Of a stretch of 64,000 nt of DNA, positions 43,488-51,916 are shown piece after piece. Under the pieces are notes generated by a model, which did no database searches, was not told the origin of the DNA, and saw only the letters and a list, made by a program, of their open reading frames with translations. Numbering within the stretch: the stretch's first letter is position 1; every line of letters starts with the position of its first letter. Both the position numbers and the translations under genes were made by a program. Origin of the DNA: G963663315 sp965116335. GTDB taxonomy: Bacteria > Pseudomonadota > Gammaproteobacteria > Arenicellales > Poriferihabitantaceae. The stretch spans positions 2,728,001-2,792,000 of the forward strand of contig OZ220677.1 of assembly GCA_965116335.1 (NCBI GenBank), given 5' to 3'.

Positions 43488-45488
43488 ATGATTAGCTACT
43501 CACCGGTAATTCTGGGTGTTGTCGGCTTGTTTGCCGCATTTGTCGTGTACAGAATGATTTTGAGGTATCCGGCGGGAGAGGGGAAGGTGGCTGAAATCGG
43601 CGACCAGATCCACCGGGGTGCGATGGTATTCATGCGTCGCGAGTATACCTATCTGTTGATTTTTGTAGCCGTTGTCGGGTTGTTGATTTTTATATCTGAT
43701 CTCGGTATCAAAACCACGATTGCCTTTCTGCTTGGCGCCTTGTGTTCGGGCGTTGCCGGCTATATCGGTATGTATGCCGCAACTCACGCAAATAGCAGAA
43801 CCACTTCAGCAGCTGCCACAGGAGGAGCGCAGAGCGCACTGGCTGTTGCGTTTTTCGGCGGTTCTGTGATGGGATTGTGTGTCGCCTCTACGGGATTGCT
43901 CGGTATTGGCATCTTGTATCTGTTGTTCGGTGGCGACCCGGAAACGGCACATGTTATTCATGGATTTGGCATGGGTGCTTCTTCGGTTGCCCTTTTTTCC
44001 AGAGTAGGGGGTGGCATATTCACCAAAAGCGCGGATGTGGGGGCGGATCTGGTCGGCAAGATTGAGGCCGGAATCCCGGAAGATGACCCGCGCAACCCCG
44101 GCGTTATCGCGGACAATGTAGGCGACAATGTGGGGGATGTGGCCGGTATGGGATCGGATATTTTCGAATCCTATTGCGGTTCGATTATCGCGACTATCGC
44201 TATTGCATCGACTCTGCCGGTTGCGATGCTGACCCTGCTCGGAGAGCGGCAGACCTTGATGTTCCTGCCGTTGGCGTTGGCGTCCGCCGGATTGCTTTGC
44301 TCGATTCTGGGGATCATAATCGTCAAGTTGAATTCAGCCCGGTCACCGGAACTTGCGCTTCGTATCGGTACTATCGGTGCCACTGTGATCTTCATGGCCG
44401 CAGCCTGGGGGGTGGTGAGTTACCTGGATGTGTCGATAAACGTGTGGGGCGCCGTTGTGGTGGGAGCCGCCGGGGGCATCGGCATCGGCCTGATTACCGA
44501 GTATTATACCGGTGGCAGTCCGGTTCGCAAGATCGCCAAAAGCGGTGAGACCGGCCCGGCAACGGTGATGATCACCGGTCTGTCTGTGGGTATGGAGTCC
44601 GTTGTGGTACCGCTGTTGATTATCAGCGCCATCATTCTTGTATCCAGCAGCCTGACCGGATTATATGGTGTCGGTATCGCCGCAGTCGGTATGCTCGCTA
44701 CCGTGGGAATCACCATGGCTATTGATGCGTATGGCCCGGTTGCCGACAATGCAGGCGGGATTGCGGAGATGTCCGGGCTGGGTGAAGAGGTACGTGAAAT
44801 TACGGACTCTCTCGATGAACTGGGCAATACCACTGCCGCGATTGGCAAGGGTTTTGCTATTGGCGCGGCTGCGCTGGCGGCACTCGCCATTATCTCCGCA
44901 TTCATCGAAACCGTGTCTCTGCTCAAGCCTGATTTTTCACTGGAACTCAGTGACCCGTATGTGCTGTCGGGTATGTTTCTGGGTGGTATTTTCCCGTTTC
45001 TGGTCTCCAGTATTACCATGAACGCGGTTGGCGCAGCCGCTTTTGACATGATCCATGAGATTCGCCGCCAGTTCCGGGAGATTCCCGGCCTGATGGAGGG
45101 AACCGCGAAGCCGGACTCGGACCGATGTGTCGATATTGCTACTCGCGCCGCGCTCAAGCGAATGATCCTGCCCGGCGTGATTGCGGTCTCTGCTCCGCCA
45201 TTGGTCGGTTTCGGTCTGGGTGCGACTGCGCTCGGTGGTATGCTGGGCGGAGCTTTGCTCGGTTGTGTGTTGATGGCCCTGACCATGGCGAATGCCGGCG
45301 GTGCCTGGGATAATGCGAAAAAGTATGTCGAGAAAGGTAATCTGGGAGGCAAAGGCTCAGATGTTCATGCTGCCACGGTTGTGGGTGACACTGTGGGCGA
45401 CCCCTTCAAGGATACATCGGGGCCTTCGATGAATATTCTGATCAACGTGATGGCGATCGTCAGCCTGGTGATTGCTCCGTTGCTGTAG
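43488..45488 (+). CDS. hppA: Membrane-bound ion-translocating pyrophosphatase
   Basis: A 666-residue pump with about 16 membrane helices that couples pyrophosphate hydrolysis to H+ or Na+ export. The signature D-V-G-A-D-L-V-G-K-I-E near residues 184-194, the D-N-V-G-D-N-V-G-D-V-A-G-M-G-S-D block near 206-221, and a C-terminal D-T-V-G-D-P-F-K-D-T-S-G-P near 635-647 supply the Mg-PPi-binding aspartates. The G-N-T-T-A-A-I-G-K-G-F-A-I-G segment has Ala rather than Lys at the K+-dependence position, so it should be of the K+-stimulated class; H+ versus Na+ specificity is not readable here. Followed by a strong terminator. Confidence 0.96.
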   Translation: MISYSPVILGVVGLFAAFVVYRMILRYPAGEGKVAEIGDQIHRGAMVFMRREYTYLLIFVAVVGLLIFISDLGIKTTIAFLLGALCSGVAGYIGMYAATHANSRTTSAAATGGAQSALAVAFFGGSVMGLCVASTGLLGIGILYLLFGGDPETAHVIHGFGMGASSVALFSRVGGGIFTKSADVGADLVGKIEAGIPEDDPRNPGVIADNVGDNVGDVAGMGSDIFESYCGSIIATIAIASTLPVAMLTLLGERQTLMFLPLALASAGLLCSILGIIIVKLNSARSPELALRIGTIGATVIFMAAAWGVVSYLDVSINVWGAVVVGAAGGIGIGLITEYYTGGSPVRKIAKSGETGPATVMITGLSVGMESVVVPLLIISAIILVSSSLTGLYGVGIAAVGMLATVGITMAIDAYGPVADNAGGIAEMSGLGEEVREITDSLDELGNTTAAIGKGFAIGAAALAALAIISAFIETVSLLKPDFSLELSDPYVLSGMFLGGIFPFLVSSITMNAVGAAAFDMIHEIRRQFREIPGLMEGTAKPDSDRCVDIATRAALKRMILPGVIAVSAPPLVGFGLGATALGGMLGGALLGCVLMALTMANAGGAWDNAKKYVEKGNLGGKGSDVHAATVVGDTVGDPFKDTSGPSMNILINVMAIVSLVIAPLL

Positions 45489-45501
45489 CTCATGGTTCCA
45501 G

Positions 45502-45538
45502 GGGGCGGTGCACCGACTTGCGGTCGCACTGCCCCTTT
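45502..45538 (+). terminator. Rho-independent-type terminator after hppA
   Basis: A long GC-rich stem, left arm GGGGCGGTGCACCG and right arm CGGT-(C)-GCACTGCCCC with a 5-nt loop and one bulge, is followed by TTT. It lies 13 nt after the hppA stop and just before the converging hisN-like gene, so it may serve both. Confidence 0.65.
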
Positions 45539-45556
45539 ACCGATGATTTTCCATGT

Positions 45557-46354
45557 TCATATTGGCGGATTCAATCGCTTGAGAGCCGCATTGTGCAAAT
45601 CGGGGTTCGCGGAGGCCAGAACGTCCCCTGCGGAATCCAGAGTCAGTGGATTGCCTCGCCAGTCACTGATGACACCGCCAGCGCCCGTGATGACCGGGAC
45701 CAGCGCCAGAAAGTCATAAGGCTTCAGGTCTGCTTCACACATCAGGTCGTTGAACCCGGAAGCGATCAGGCCATATCCGTAACAGTCTCCGCCGAACACC
45801 CGGAACTTGCAAGCGCCGGTCAGGCGGGCGGCCTGTATTGCCGTGCGATCATCGAACATATCCATGGTCGTGGTATAGACGTAAGCGTCTTTTAGTTTCT
45901 GCGTGGCTCGGGTATGGCAGGTTTCCCCATTATGGGTCGTGGGTCGCCCACAAATGCCGACCCATCTTTCGTCCAGTATGCAATGGTCGATAATGCCAAT
46001 TACCGGAGTCCCCTGATAAAGCAATGAGATGAGCGTGCCAAAAGTCGGCATGCCGGTCGCGAAGCACTTGGTGCCGTCAATCGGGTCGATTACCCACTGC
46101 CAGGCCGTATCACTGTGACGGGTTCCGGTTTCTTCACCCAAAAAAGCATGGTCGGGATGGCACTTGAGAATAATATCCCGAATAACCTGTTCTGTCCGTT
46201 GGTCCGCGATGGTCACCGGGCTGCGATCTTTTTTGTTTTGCACGGACATATCCGAGCGAAACCATGCCCGGGTAATGTCTCTTGCCTGATCGGCTGCCAG
46301 ATGCGCGGTATCGAGAAATGGCTGTAACGGCTGGTCGGGGGGGCAAGTCATCAA
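45557..46354 (-). CDS. hisN: Inositol-phosphatase family, probable histidinol-phosphatase
   Basis: A 265-residue Mg-dependent phosphatase of the inositol monophosphatase family. The motifs are G-E-E-T-G near residue 73-77, V-I-D-P-I-D-G-T-K near 88-96, and C-E-A-D-L-K-P-Y-D near 208-216 in place of the usual W-D. The overall sequence, including F-G-G-D-C-Y-G-Y-G, matches the HisN-type histidinol-phosphate phosphatases rather than SuhB. It would supply the step between HisC and HisD. It lies far from hisDC, and no bifunctional HisB is in the window. HisN assignment is by family recall. Confidence 0.8.
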   Translation of the reverse strand: MMTCPPDQPLQPFLDTAHLAADQARDITRAWFRSDMSVQNKKDRSPVTIADQRTEQVIRDIILKCHPDHAFLGEETGTRHSDTAWQWVIDPIDGTKCFATGMPTFGTLISLLYQGTPVIGIIDHCILDERWVGICGRPTTHNGETCHTRATQKLKDAYVYTTTMDMFDDRTAIQAARLTGACKFRVFGGDCYGYGLIASGFNDLMCEADLKPYDFLALVPVITGAGGVISDWRGNPLTLDSAGDVLASANPDLHNAALKRLNPPI

Positions 46355-46458
46355 TTAATCTGCATGGATTGAACACAAAAACAGGATTTTAACCCATAAT
46401 TTACGGTAGAATCCGTTCCCAATTTTGCCGCTAACCTTTTTCGAGGAGAGTCCAGACC

Positions 46459-47211
46459 ATGAAAATACTGGTTCCAGTGAAACGCGTGATTGATGCCAAT
46501 ATCCGGGTCAGGGTGAAGTCTGACCACACCGGTGTTGAAACCGCTAATGTCAAAATGGCGATGAATCCATTTTGTGAAATCGCAGTGGAGGAAGCGTTGC
46601 GATTAAAGGAGGCAGGTCATGCCGAAGAGGTCATTCTGGTTTCCGCCGGGCCTGAAAAATGTCAGGAAACCATACGCGCCGGCCTGGCCATGGGGGGCGA
46701 CCGGGGTATTTATATTGCAGCGCAGGACAATCTGGAGCCGTTGACCATCGCGAAGATGATCAAAGCAGTGGCGATACGTGAATCCACTGATCTGATTATT
46801 CTGGGCAAACAATCCATTGATGACGACAACAACCAGACCGGGCAGATGGTTGCGGCGTTGATGCAGCGTCCGCTCGGCAGCTATATCTCGAAAATCGAGA
46901 AAACCCCGGAAGGATTTTCGATCACCCGTGAAATAGACGCAGGGCTGGAAGTATTGCAGATCACTTCTCCCGCCGTGGTCACCACAGACCTGCGGTTGAA
47001 TGAGCCGAGGTATGCCTCGCTACCAAACATCATGAAAGCCCGGAAGAAACCGATCGACACACTCACTCCGGAAGATCTGGGGGTCGATACACAGTGCCGG
47101 GTTGTCGTCCTCGAGGTGAATGAACCGCCTGCCCGTCAAGCCGGGGTATTGGTGTCCAATGCGGCCGAACTGGTGGACAAACTGAAAAATGAAGCGAAGG
47201 TGATTAAATGA
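46459..47211 (+). CDS. etfB: Electron transfer flavoprotein beta subunit
   Basis: A 250-residue EtfB. The N-terminus M-K-I-L-V-P-V-K-R-V-I-D and the signature V-A-A-L-M-Q-R-P-L-G-S near residue 131-141 with A-R-K-K-P-I near 194-199 are typical. It binds AMP and pairs with EtfA to accept electrons from acyl-CoA dehydrogenases such as the GcdH at 62,217. A GGAG ribosome-binding site lies 10-13 nt before the ATG. It overlaps etfA by 4 nt (ATGA). Confidence 0.97.
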   Translation: MKILVPVKRVIDANIRVRVKSDHTGVETANVKMAMNPFCEIAVEEALRLKEAGHAEEVILVSAGPEKCQETIRAGLAMGGDRGIYIAAQDNLEPLTIAKMIKAVAIRESTDLIILGKQSIDDDNNQTGQMVAALMQRPLGSYISKIEKTPEGFSITREIDAGLEVLQITSPAVVTTDLRLNEPRYASLPNIMKARKKPIDTLTPEDLGVDTQCRVVVLEVNEPPARQAGVLVSNAAELVDKLKNEAKVIK

Positions 47212-48146
47212 AAACTCTGGTTATAGCGGAACACGACAAGTCAGCGCTGGCACCCGCCACGCAAAATACGATCACGGCTGCTGGCCTGGTTGGTGGCGAT
47301 GTGGATGTGCTGGTTGCCGGTCAGGATTGTGGCGCAGTGGCGGCTGCCGTTGCCCGGACTGCGGGGGTGAGCCGGGTTCTGGTTTGTGATAACCCGGTCT
47401 ATGCTCATGATATTACCGAGAACATGGCGTTCCTGATCCAGTCGATCATGGACGGGTATTCTCATGTTATGGCTCCGGCTACTACTTTTGGCAAGGCTCT
47501 GATCCCTTATACGGCGGCATTGTGTGACGTGCAGGCTATCTCGGATATTAGCGAAGTGGTGGATGGGGATACCTTCGTCCGGCCGATTTATGCGGGTAAT
47601 GCGCTGGCCAGGGTTCAGTCAACCGATTCGGTCAAAATGATTACCGTCCGAACCACTGCATTTGAGCTGGCCGACGGGGAAAGTGGAGATGCTGAAATTC
47701 ATTCTGTCGAGGTGGCCAGCGTAACCGACCACGTCTCGTTCGTTGATCAGATGTTAAGCTCCAGCGAGCGTCCCGAATTGACTTCCGCCAAAGTAGTCGT
47801 ATCGGGAGGACGCGGCATGAAAAACGGCGAGAATTTCGGGATGCTGGAAAAACTGGCGGATCAACTCGGTGGCGCGGTCGGTGCTTCACGTGCGGCTGTG
47901 GATGCGGGTTTCGTACCCAATGATTACCAGGTGGGGCAGACCGGCAAGGTAGTGGCGCCGGATTTGTACGTAGCGGTCGGTATTTCCGGCGCGATTCAGC
48001 ACCTGGCCGGAATGAAGGATTCCAGAGTCATTGTCGCTATCAATAACGACGAAGAGGCCCCGATCTTCCAGGTCGCGGATTATGGCTGGAACCAGGATCT
48101 GTTCGATGCGGTGCCACAGTTGCAGGCTGAACTGGAAAGTAACTGA
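47208..48146 (+). CDS. etfA: Electron transfer flavoprotein alpha subunit
   Basis: A 312-residue EtfA. The C-terminal FAD-binding domain shows V-S-G-G-R-G-M-K-N near residues 197-205, G-A-S-R-A-A-V-D-A-G-F near 224-234, and P-D-L-Y-V-A-V-G-I-S-G-A-I-Q-H near 254-268. With EtfB it carries electrons to the quinone pool through ETF-quinone oxidoreductase, whose gene is not in the window. Confidence 0.97.
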   Translation: MKTLVIAEHDKSALAPATQNTITAAGLVGGDVDVLVAGQDCGAVAAAVARTAGVSRVLVCDNPVYAHDITENMAFLIQSIMDGYSHVMAPATTFGKALIPYTAALCDVQAISDISEVVDGDTFVRPIYAGNALARVQSTDSVKMITVRTTAFELADGESGDAEIHSVEVASVTDHVSFVDQMLSSSERPELTSAKVVVSGGRGMKNGENFGMLEKLADQLGGAVGASRAAVDAGFVPNDYQVGQTGKVVAPDLYVAVGISGAIQHLAGMKDSRVIVAINNDEEAPIFQVADYGWNQDLFDAVPQLQAELESN

Positions 48147-48178
48147 CTGTTCCGAACCCTGATCAGGAGTATGTAATC

Positions 48179-49216
48179 GTGAAATTCTGGCAACCTGTAA
48201 CCGGGCGACCAAAGTCTCTGCCATGGGTTGAGCTCGGTCATTACCCGACTCCGATTGAACCGCTCGAAAGGCTGTCTGAGAAATTTCCGGGCTACCGCAT
48301 TCGGGTAAAGCGGGATGATTGCACCGGGCTTGGGCTAGGCGGCAACAAGGTGCGGCAAATAGAATTTTATCTGGGTGATGCCATTAGCCAGGGTTGTGAC
48401 ACGATTTTGAGTACCGGGGCAATCCAGTCGAACTGTATGCGGACGATTGCGGCTGCAACCAGTAAACTGGGTATGGACTGTCATATCCAGCTGGAGAACC
48501 GGGTGAGTAACCGCACCGATGAATATCTGCATTCAGGCAACAAATTGCTGACCGGCCTGTTTGGCGCCCACATTTATTACTATCCCGAGGGGGAAGACGA
48601 GGAGGGCGCTGATCAGTCACTTGCTGACATTGCCGATCAGCTGAAAGAGCAAGGCAGGAAGCCCTATATTATTCCCTTACGAGTGGTGCGCGAGCCGAAA
48701 GGCGCTTTCGGTTACATGGCTGCGGCAAAGGAAATGCTGGATCAGTTCAGGGAACTGGACTGGCAACCGGATTTGATTGCGGTCGGTTCCGGTAGTGGAT
48801 CGACTCATGCCGGATTACTGATGGGGTTGCGGCTTCTCGAATGTGGTATCCCGGTGCTCGGTGCCTGTGTCCGCAGGGATGCACAGGCACAATTCACCAG
48901 AATCAGGACTCACTGTAAAAACTTGGCGGATATGCTGGATATACCGCCTCTGGTCACGGATGAGGACATCTGGACCGACGACAGCGCGCTGGCGCCGGGT
49001 TATGGTCAGATATCCACAGGTGTGAAAGATACGATTCGTCTGGCCGCGACTACCGAGGGATTATTGCTTGATCCGGTGTATTCAGGTAAAGCCATGCGCT
49101 GTATGCTCCATTTAATTGAAAATAATTCCCTGACCGATTACAGGAATCCGCTCTTTATCCATACCGGCGGTGCTCCGGCGGTATTTGCCTATCGGCACGA
49201 TTTTCAGGACTTGTAA
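48179..49216 (+). CDS. D-cysteine desulfhydrase / ACC deaminase family PLP enzyme
   Basis: A 345-residue PLP enzyme of fold type II. The PLP lysine is Lys57 in G-L-G-G-N-K-V-R-Q-I-E-F, followed by S-T-G-A-I-Q-S-N-C-M-R-T near residues 80-91. Relatives include D-cysteine desulfhydrase, L-cysteate sulfo-lyase and 1-aminocyclopropane-1-carboxylate deaminase. In a DMSP- or sulfonate-using marine bacterium, a cysteate lyase role is conceivable, but sequence alone does not decide. It starts at GTG with an AGGAG 12 nt upstream, 32 nt after etfA, and the CoA-transferase follows 5 nt later. Confidence 0.85.
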   Translation: MKFWQPVTGRPKSLPWVELGHYPTPIEPLERLSEKFPGYRIRVKRDDCTGLGLGGNKVRQIEFYLGDAISQGCDTILSTGAIQSNCMRTIAAATSKLGMDCHIQLENRVSNRTDEYLHSGNKLLTGLFGAHIYYYPEGEDEEGADQSLADIADQLKEQGRKPYIIPLRVVREPKGAFGYMAAAKEMLDQFRELDWQPDLIAVGSGSGSTHAGLLMGLRLLECGIPVLGACVRRDAQAQFTRIRTHCKNLADMLDIPPLVTDEDIWTDDSALAPGYGQISTGVKDTIRLAATTEGLLLDPVYSGKAMRCMLHLIENNSLTDYRNPLFIHTGGAPAVFAYRHDFQDL

Positions 49217-49221
49217 AAACC

Positions 49222-50397
49222 ATGCAGTCCTGTCGCACGGCTCCGCTTGAAGGCGTTACCGTTATTGATTTGACGCGAGTTCTGGCCGGTCCGTATCTGA
49301 CCATGATACTGGCAGACCTCGGCGCCAACGTGATCAAGGTCGAACTGCCGGGACGTGGAGATGACGCGAGGCAATTCGGCCCTTTCCAGGATCAGGAATC
49401 CATTTATTTTGCCTCGATCAACCGCGGCAAGAAAAGTATCGCGTTGAATCTGAAGGATGCGGACGACCGGACAGTGTTTGAAAAACTGCTCGGAAAAGGG
49501 GATGTACTGGTAGAGAATTTTCGCGCTGGCGCCCTGCAAAAACTCGGCTATGGGTGGCCACAGTTGCATAGTATCAATCCGGCATTGATCTATGCCTGTG
49601 TTTCCGGTTTTGGCCATACCGGCCCGTACAAGGATCGTCCCGCTTATGATCTGGTTGTCCAGGGCATGGGAGGGGTGATGAGTCTGACCGGCGACAAGGA
49701 TACCGCGCCCAATCGGGTGGGTACTTCTGTAGGTGATATTACCGCCGGTCTGTTCGGGGTATCGGGGGTTCTGGCTGCACTTTATGATCGCGAAAGAACC
49801 GGCAAGGGGCAACAGGTGGATGTGGCCATGCTGGATTGCCAGGTCGCCATCCTGGAGAATTCTATAGCGCGGTATTTCGCAGAGGACAGGATACCCGAAC
49901 CGATTGGGATAAGGCACCCGTCCATCACGCCTTTTGCCGGATTTCGGGCGCAGGGAGGAGAACACATCATTATTGCAGTCGGTAATGATGCCATGTTCAG
50001 GAAATTCTGCGAAGTGATTGGACGGGAGGACCTGCTGCAGGACAGCCGCTTTTGCTCGAACAGTCTGCGAACCGAGAATTACCAGCCGTTGCATGATGAG
50101 ATCGAACACAGCCTGGAAGCCAGGCCGGTCGCCCAATGGTTGACGCTCTTGCAGGAAGGCGGGATTCCGTGCGGTCCGATCAACAATATCGAGCAGGTTG
50201 TGAACGACCCGCATATACGACATAGAAACATGATCATATCGGTTGCTGCTGATGATGCACCCGACTCCGGGCGGAGTGTCCGGATGCCGGGCAACCCGAT
50301 CAAATTTTCAGGCTACGATGACCCTGAAACCCGGCGACGGGCGCCGCGGCTGGACGAACACCGCCAGCAGATACTGGAATTCCTGCAAGAGGAATGA
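49222..50397 (+). CDS. Family III CoA-transferase (CaiB/BaiF)
   Basis: A 391-residue class III CoA-transferase. The N-terminus P-L-E-G-V-T-V-I-D-L-T-R-V-L-A-G-P near 8-24 and the catalytic aspartate Asp143 in P-A-Y-D-L-V-V-Q-G-M-G-G are present. These enzymes move CoA between carboxylic acids; substrates cannot be read from sequence. Because a glutaryl-CoA dehydrogenase lies further along and ETF lies upstream, a succinyl-CoA:glutarate CoA-transferase role is a reasonable guess. It begins 5 nt after the desulfhydrase-like gene. Confidence 0.9.
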   Translation: MQSCRTAPLEGVTVIDLTRVLAGPYLTMILADLGANVIKVELPGRGDDARQFGPFQDQESIYFASINRGKKSIALNLKDADDRTVFEKLLGKGDVLVENFRAGALQKLGYGWPQLHSINPALIYACVSGFGHTGPYKDRPAYDLVVQGMGGVMSLTGDKDTAPNRVGTSVGDITAGLFGVSGVLAALYDRERTGKGQQVDVAMLDCQVAILENSIARYFAEDRIPEPIGIRHPSITPFAGFRAQGGEHIIIAVGNDAMFRKFCEVIGREDLLQDSRFCSNSLRTENYQPLHDEIEHSLEARPVAQWLTLLQEGGIPCGPINNIEQVVNDPHIRHRNMIISVAADDAPDSGRSVRMPGNPIKFSGYDDPETRRRAPRLDEHRQQILEFLQEE

Positions 50398-50467
50398 TTC
50401 GGCAGGCCCATACCATCCCGACAGATTGCCGATTTTTCCCGGGATTAGAGGCAGATGCCCCGGCGCA

Positions 50468-51787
50468 TCATCCGGCCTCTCTGTTGTCACGCCAGCGATA
50501 ATAAAAGATCGAAGGAGCGAGGAACCAGGGTTTTCGCCGATAATACGGGCGGCTGGGGAATGTCAGATGATCAATGGCGGTTTTCCCTTCCGGGTCGCCA
50601 ACCGCTTTCAGTCCAGCCTTCATACCAAAATAACTGGCCAGGGAAATGCCGGAACCACAATAACCCATGCTGTAATGAATGCCGTTTCGAGTGCCGATAT
50701 GAGGCATCTGGTCAAATGTATATCCTACCAGCCCCATCCATGAATGGCTGATTTTCACGGATTCCAGTTCAGGGAAGCGCTGTAGCATCAACTTTCGTAA
50801 TCTGGGTGCGCTGATTTGCGGATTGGTTTCGGCTATGGAAACACGACCGCCAAACAAAATGCGTTGACGTTGTGGGCAGAGACGGTAGTAAACGACGACT
50901 TTCAGGGTGTCGGTAATGACTCTGTTTTTCGGGATCAGTTTTTCCGGTAGCCCGTTCGGGAGAGGCTCGGTCGCAATGATATAAGAGCCGATCGGTATGA
51001 TTCGACGCCGTTGCCAGGGCGTAAGTCCGGTAGTATAGCCACTGGTGGCAACGATTACCTGCTTGGCCAGGATTGTGCCTCTGGAGGTCTTGATTCTGTG
51101 GCCATCCCGGTCGGATGAAATATGGTTCGCCTTGCAATGACTGATGATTTGGGCACCGTGCGCTTTAGCGCTGTCCATCAATCCCTGATGGTATCGGCCT
51201 GGATCTATTGAAGCGTGGTGGGGGTGGACGACTCCTCCATGATAATAATCAGAACCGATTTCACTGGCTTGCTGGTCGCGCTCCACAACGTAAGGATCGT
51301 GGTTCAGTTGTTTCGGTGTGTTCTCGATTTTCCTGCGGAGCAAGTCCAGTGCCGCAGGTGAGTGAGCACCATAAAAACGGCCGGTACGGTGAAAGTCACA
51401 GTCGATCCGGTTTTCCTTCACCGCTGACTCCACCCAGTCCAGAGCATGATTGCCTTCGGTCAGAATAGCGAGAGCGGAATCTGCTCCGTATTTGCTTTTC
51501 AGTTGGTTGAAATCAGGTTTGATACTGGTGCTGATTTGTCCGCCGTTTCTGGAACTGCAACCCCAACCTGCATCCTCTGCATCAATTACCACGGTATGCC
51601 GGTCCCGTTTCGTGGTTTCAATCGCAGCGGACAGTCCGGTATAACCGGAGCCGATAATCAGTACGTCTGCACGCCCCGGCAGTCGATTTTGATCCGCCTC
51701 AGGCATTTTGGGCCGCGGCGTGCGTTCCCACCAGAACGGTGTGGTCTTGAAATCGGGAGTGAACAGATCGGTTGTCTTTCCAAGCAT
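50468..51787 (-). CDS. FAD-dependent amine/amino-acid oxidoreductase (DadA/PuuB-like)
   Basis: A 439-residue DAO-superfamily flavoprotein. The N-terminal FAD motif I-I-G-S-G-Y-T-G-L-S-A-A-I-E lies near residues 44-57, and C-S-S-R-N-G-G-Q-I near 77-85 is typical of the gamma-glutamylputrescine oxidase/OrdL group. The C-terminus carries the second FAD-contacting block G-I-H-Y-S-M-G-Y-C-G-S-G near 375-386. The amine substrate is unknown. It is divergent from the omega-aminotransferase across 129 nt, a pairing seen in polyamine and amino-acid catabolic clusters. Confidence 0.87.
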   Translation of the reverse strand: MLGKTTDLFTPDFKTTPFWWERTPRPKMPEADQNRLPGRADVLIIGSGYTGLSAAIETTKRDRHTVVIDAEDAGWGCSSRNGGQISTSIKPDFNQLKSKYGADSALAILTEGNHALDWVESAVKENRIDCDFHRTGRFYGAHSPAALDLLRRKIENTPKQLNHDPYVVERDQQASEIGSDYYHGGVVHPHHASIDPGRYHQGLMDSAKAHGAQIISHCKANHISSDRDGHRIKTSRGTILAKQVIVATSGYTTGLTPWQRRRIIPIGSYIIATEPLPNGLPEKLIPKNRVITDTLKVVVYYRLCPQRQRILFGGRVSIAETNPQISAPRLRKLMLQRFPELESVKISHSWMGLVGYTFDQMPHIGTRNGIHYSMGYCGSGISLASYFGMKAGLKAVGDPEGKTAIDHLTFPSRPYYRRKPWFLAPSIFYYRWRDNREAG

Positions 51788-51916
51788 GGGTCAATGGTAT
51801 AATCAAAACAGGTGCATTCGCAAGGATACAATAAAGACATTTCGTTCTATACTGAACTTCCACCTTATCGGGTATTATTGACCATTCCATAACCTATTGA
51901 CATCAGGAAAACGCTC

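Noticed and set aside
44504..45352. A 282-codon minus-strand open frame inside hppA
   Set aside because: The low-complexity A/S/P/I-rich translation mirrors the hydrophobic codons of the pyrophosphatase; hppA is certain.
49204..50223. A 339-codon open frame on the minus strand, opposite the CoA-transferase
   Set aside because: It lies wholly antisense to a gene with clear family motifs, its translation is rich in I, H, R and Q without domain pattern, and it is explained by the codon bias of the opposite strand.
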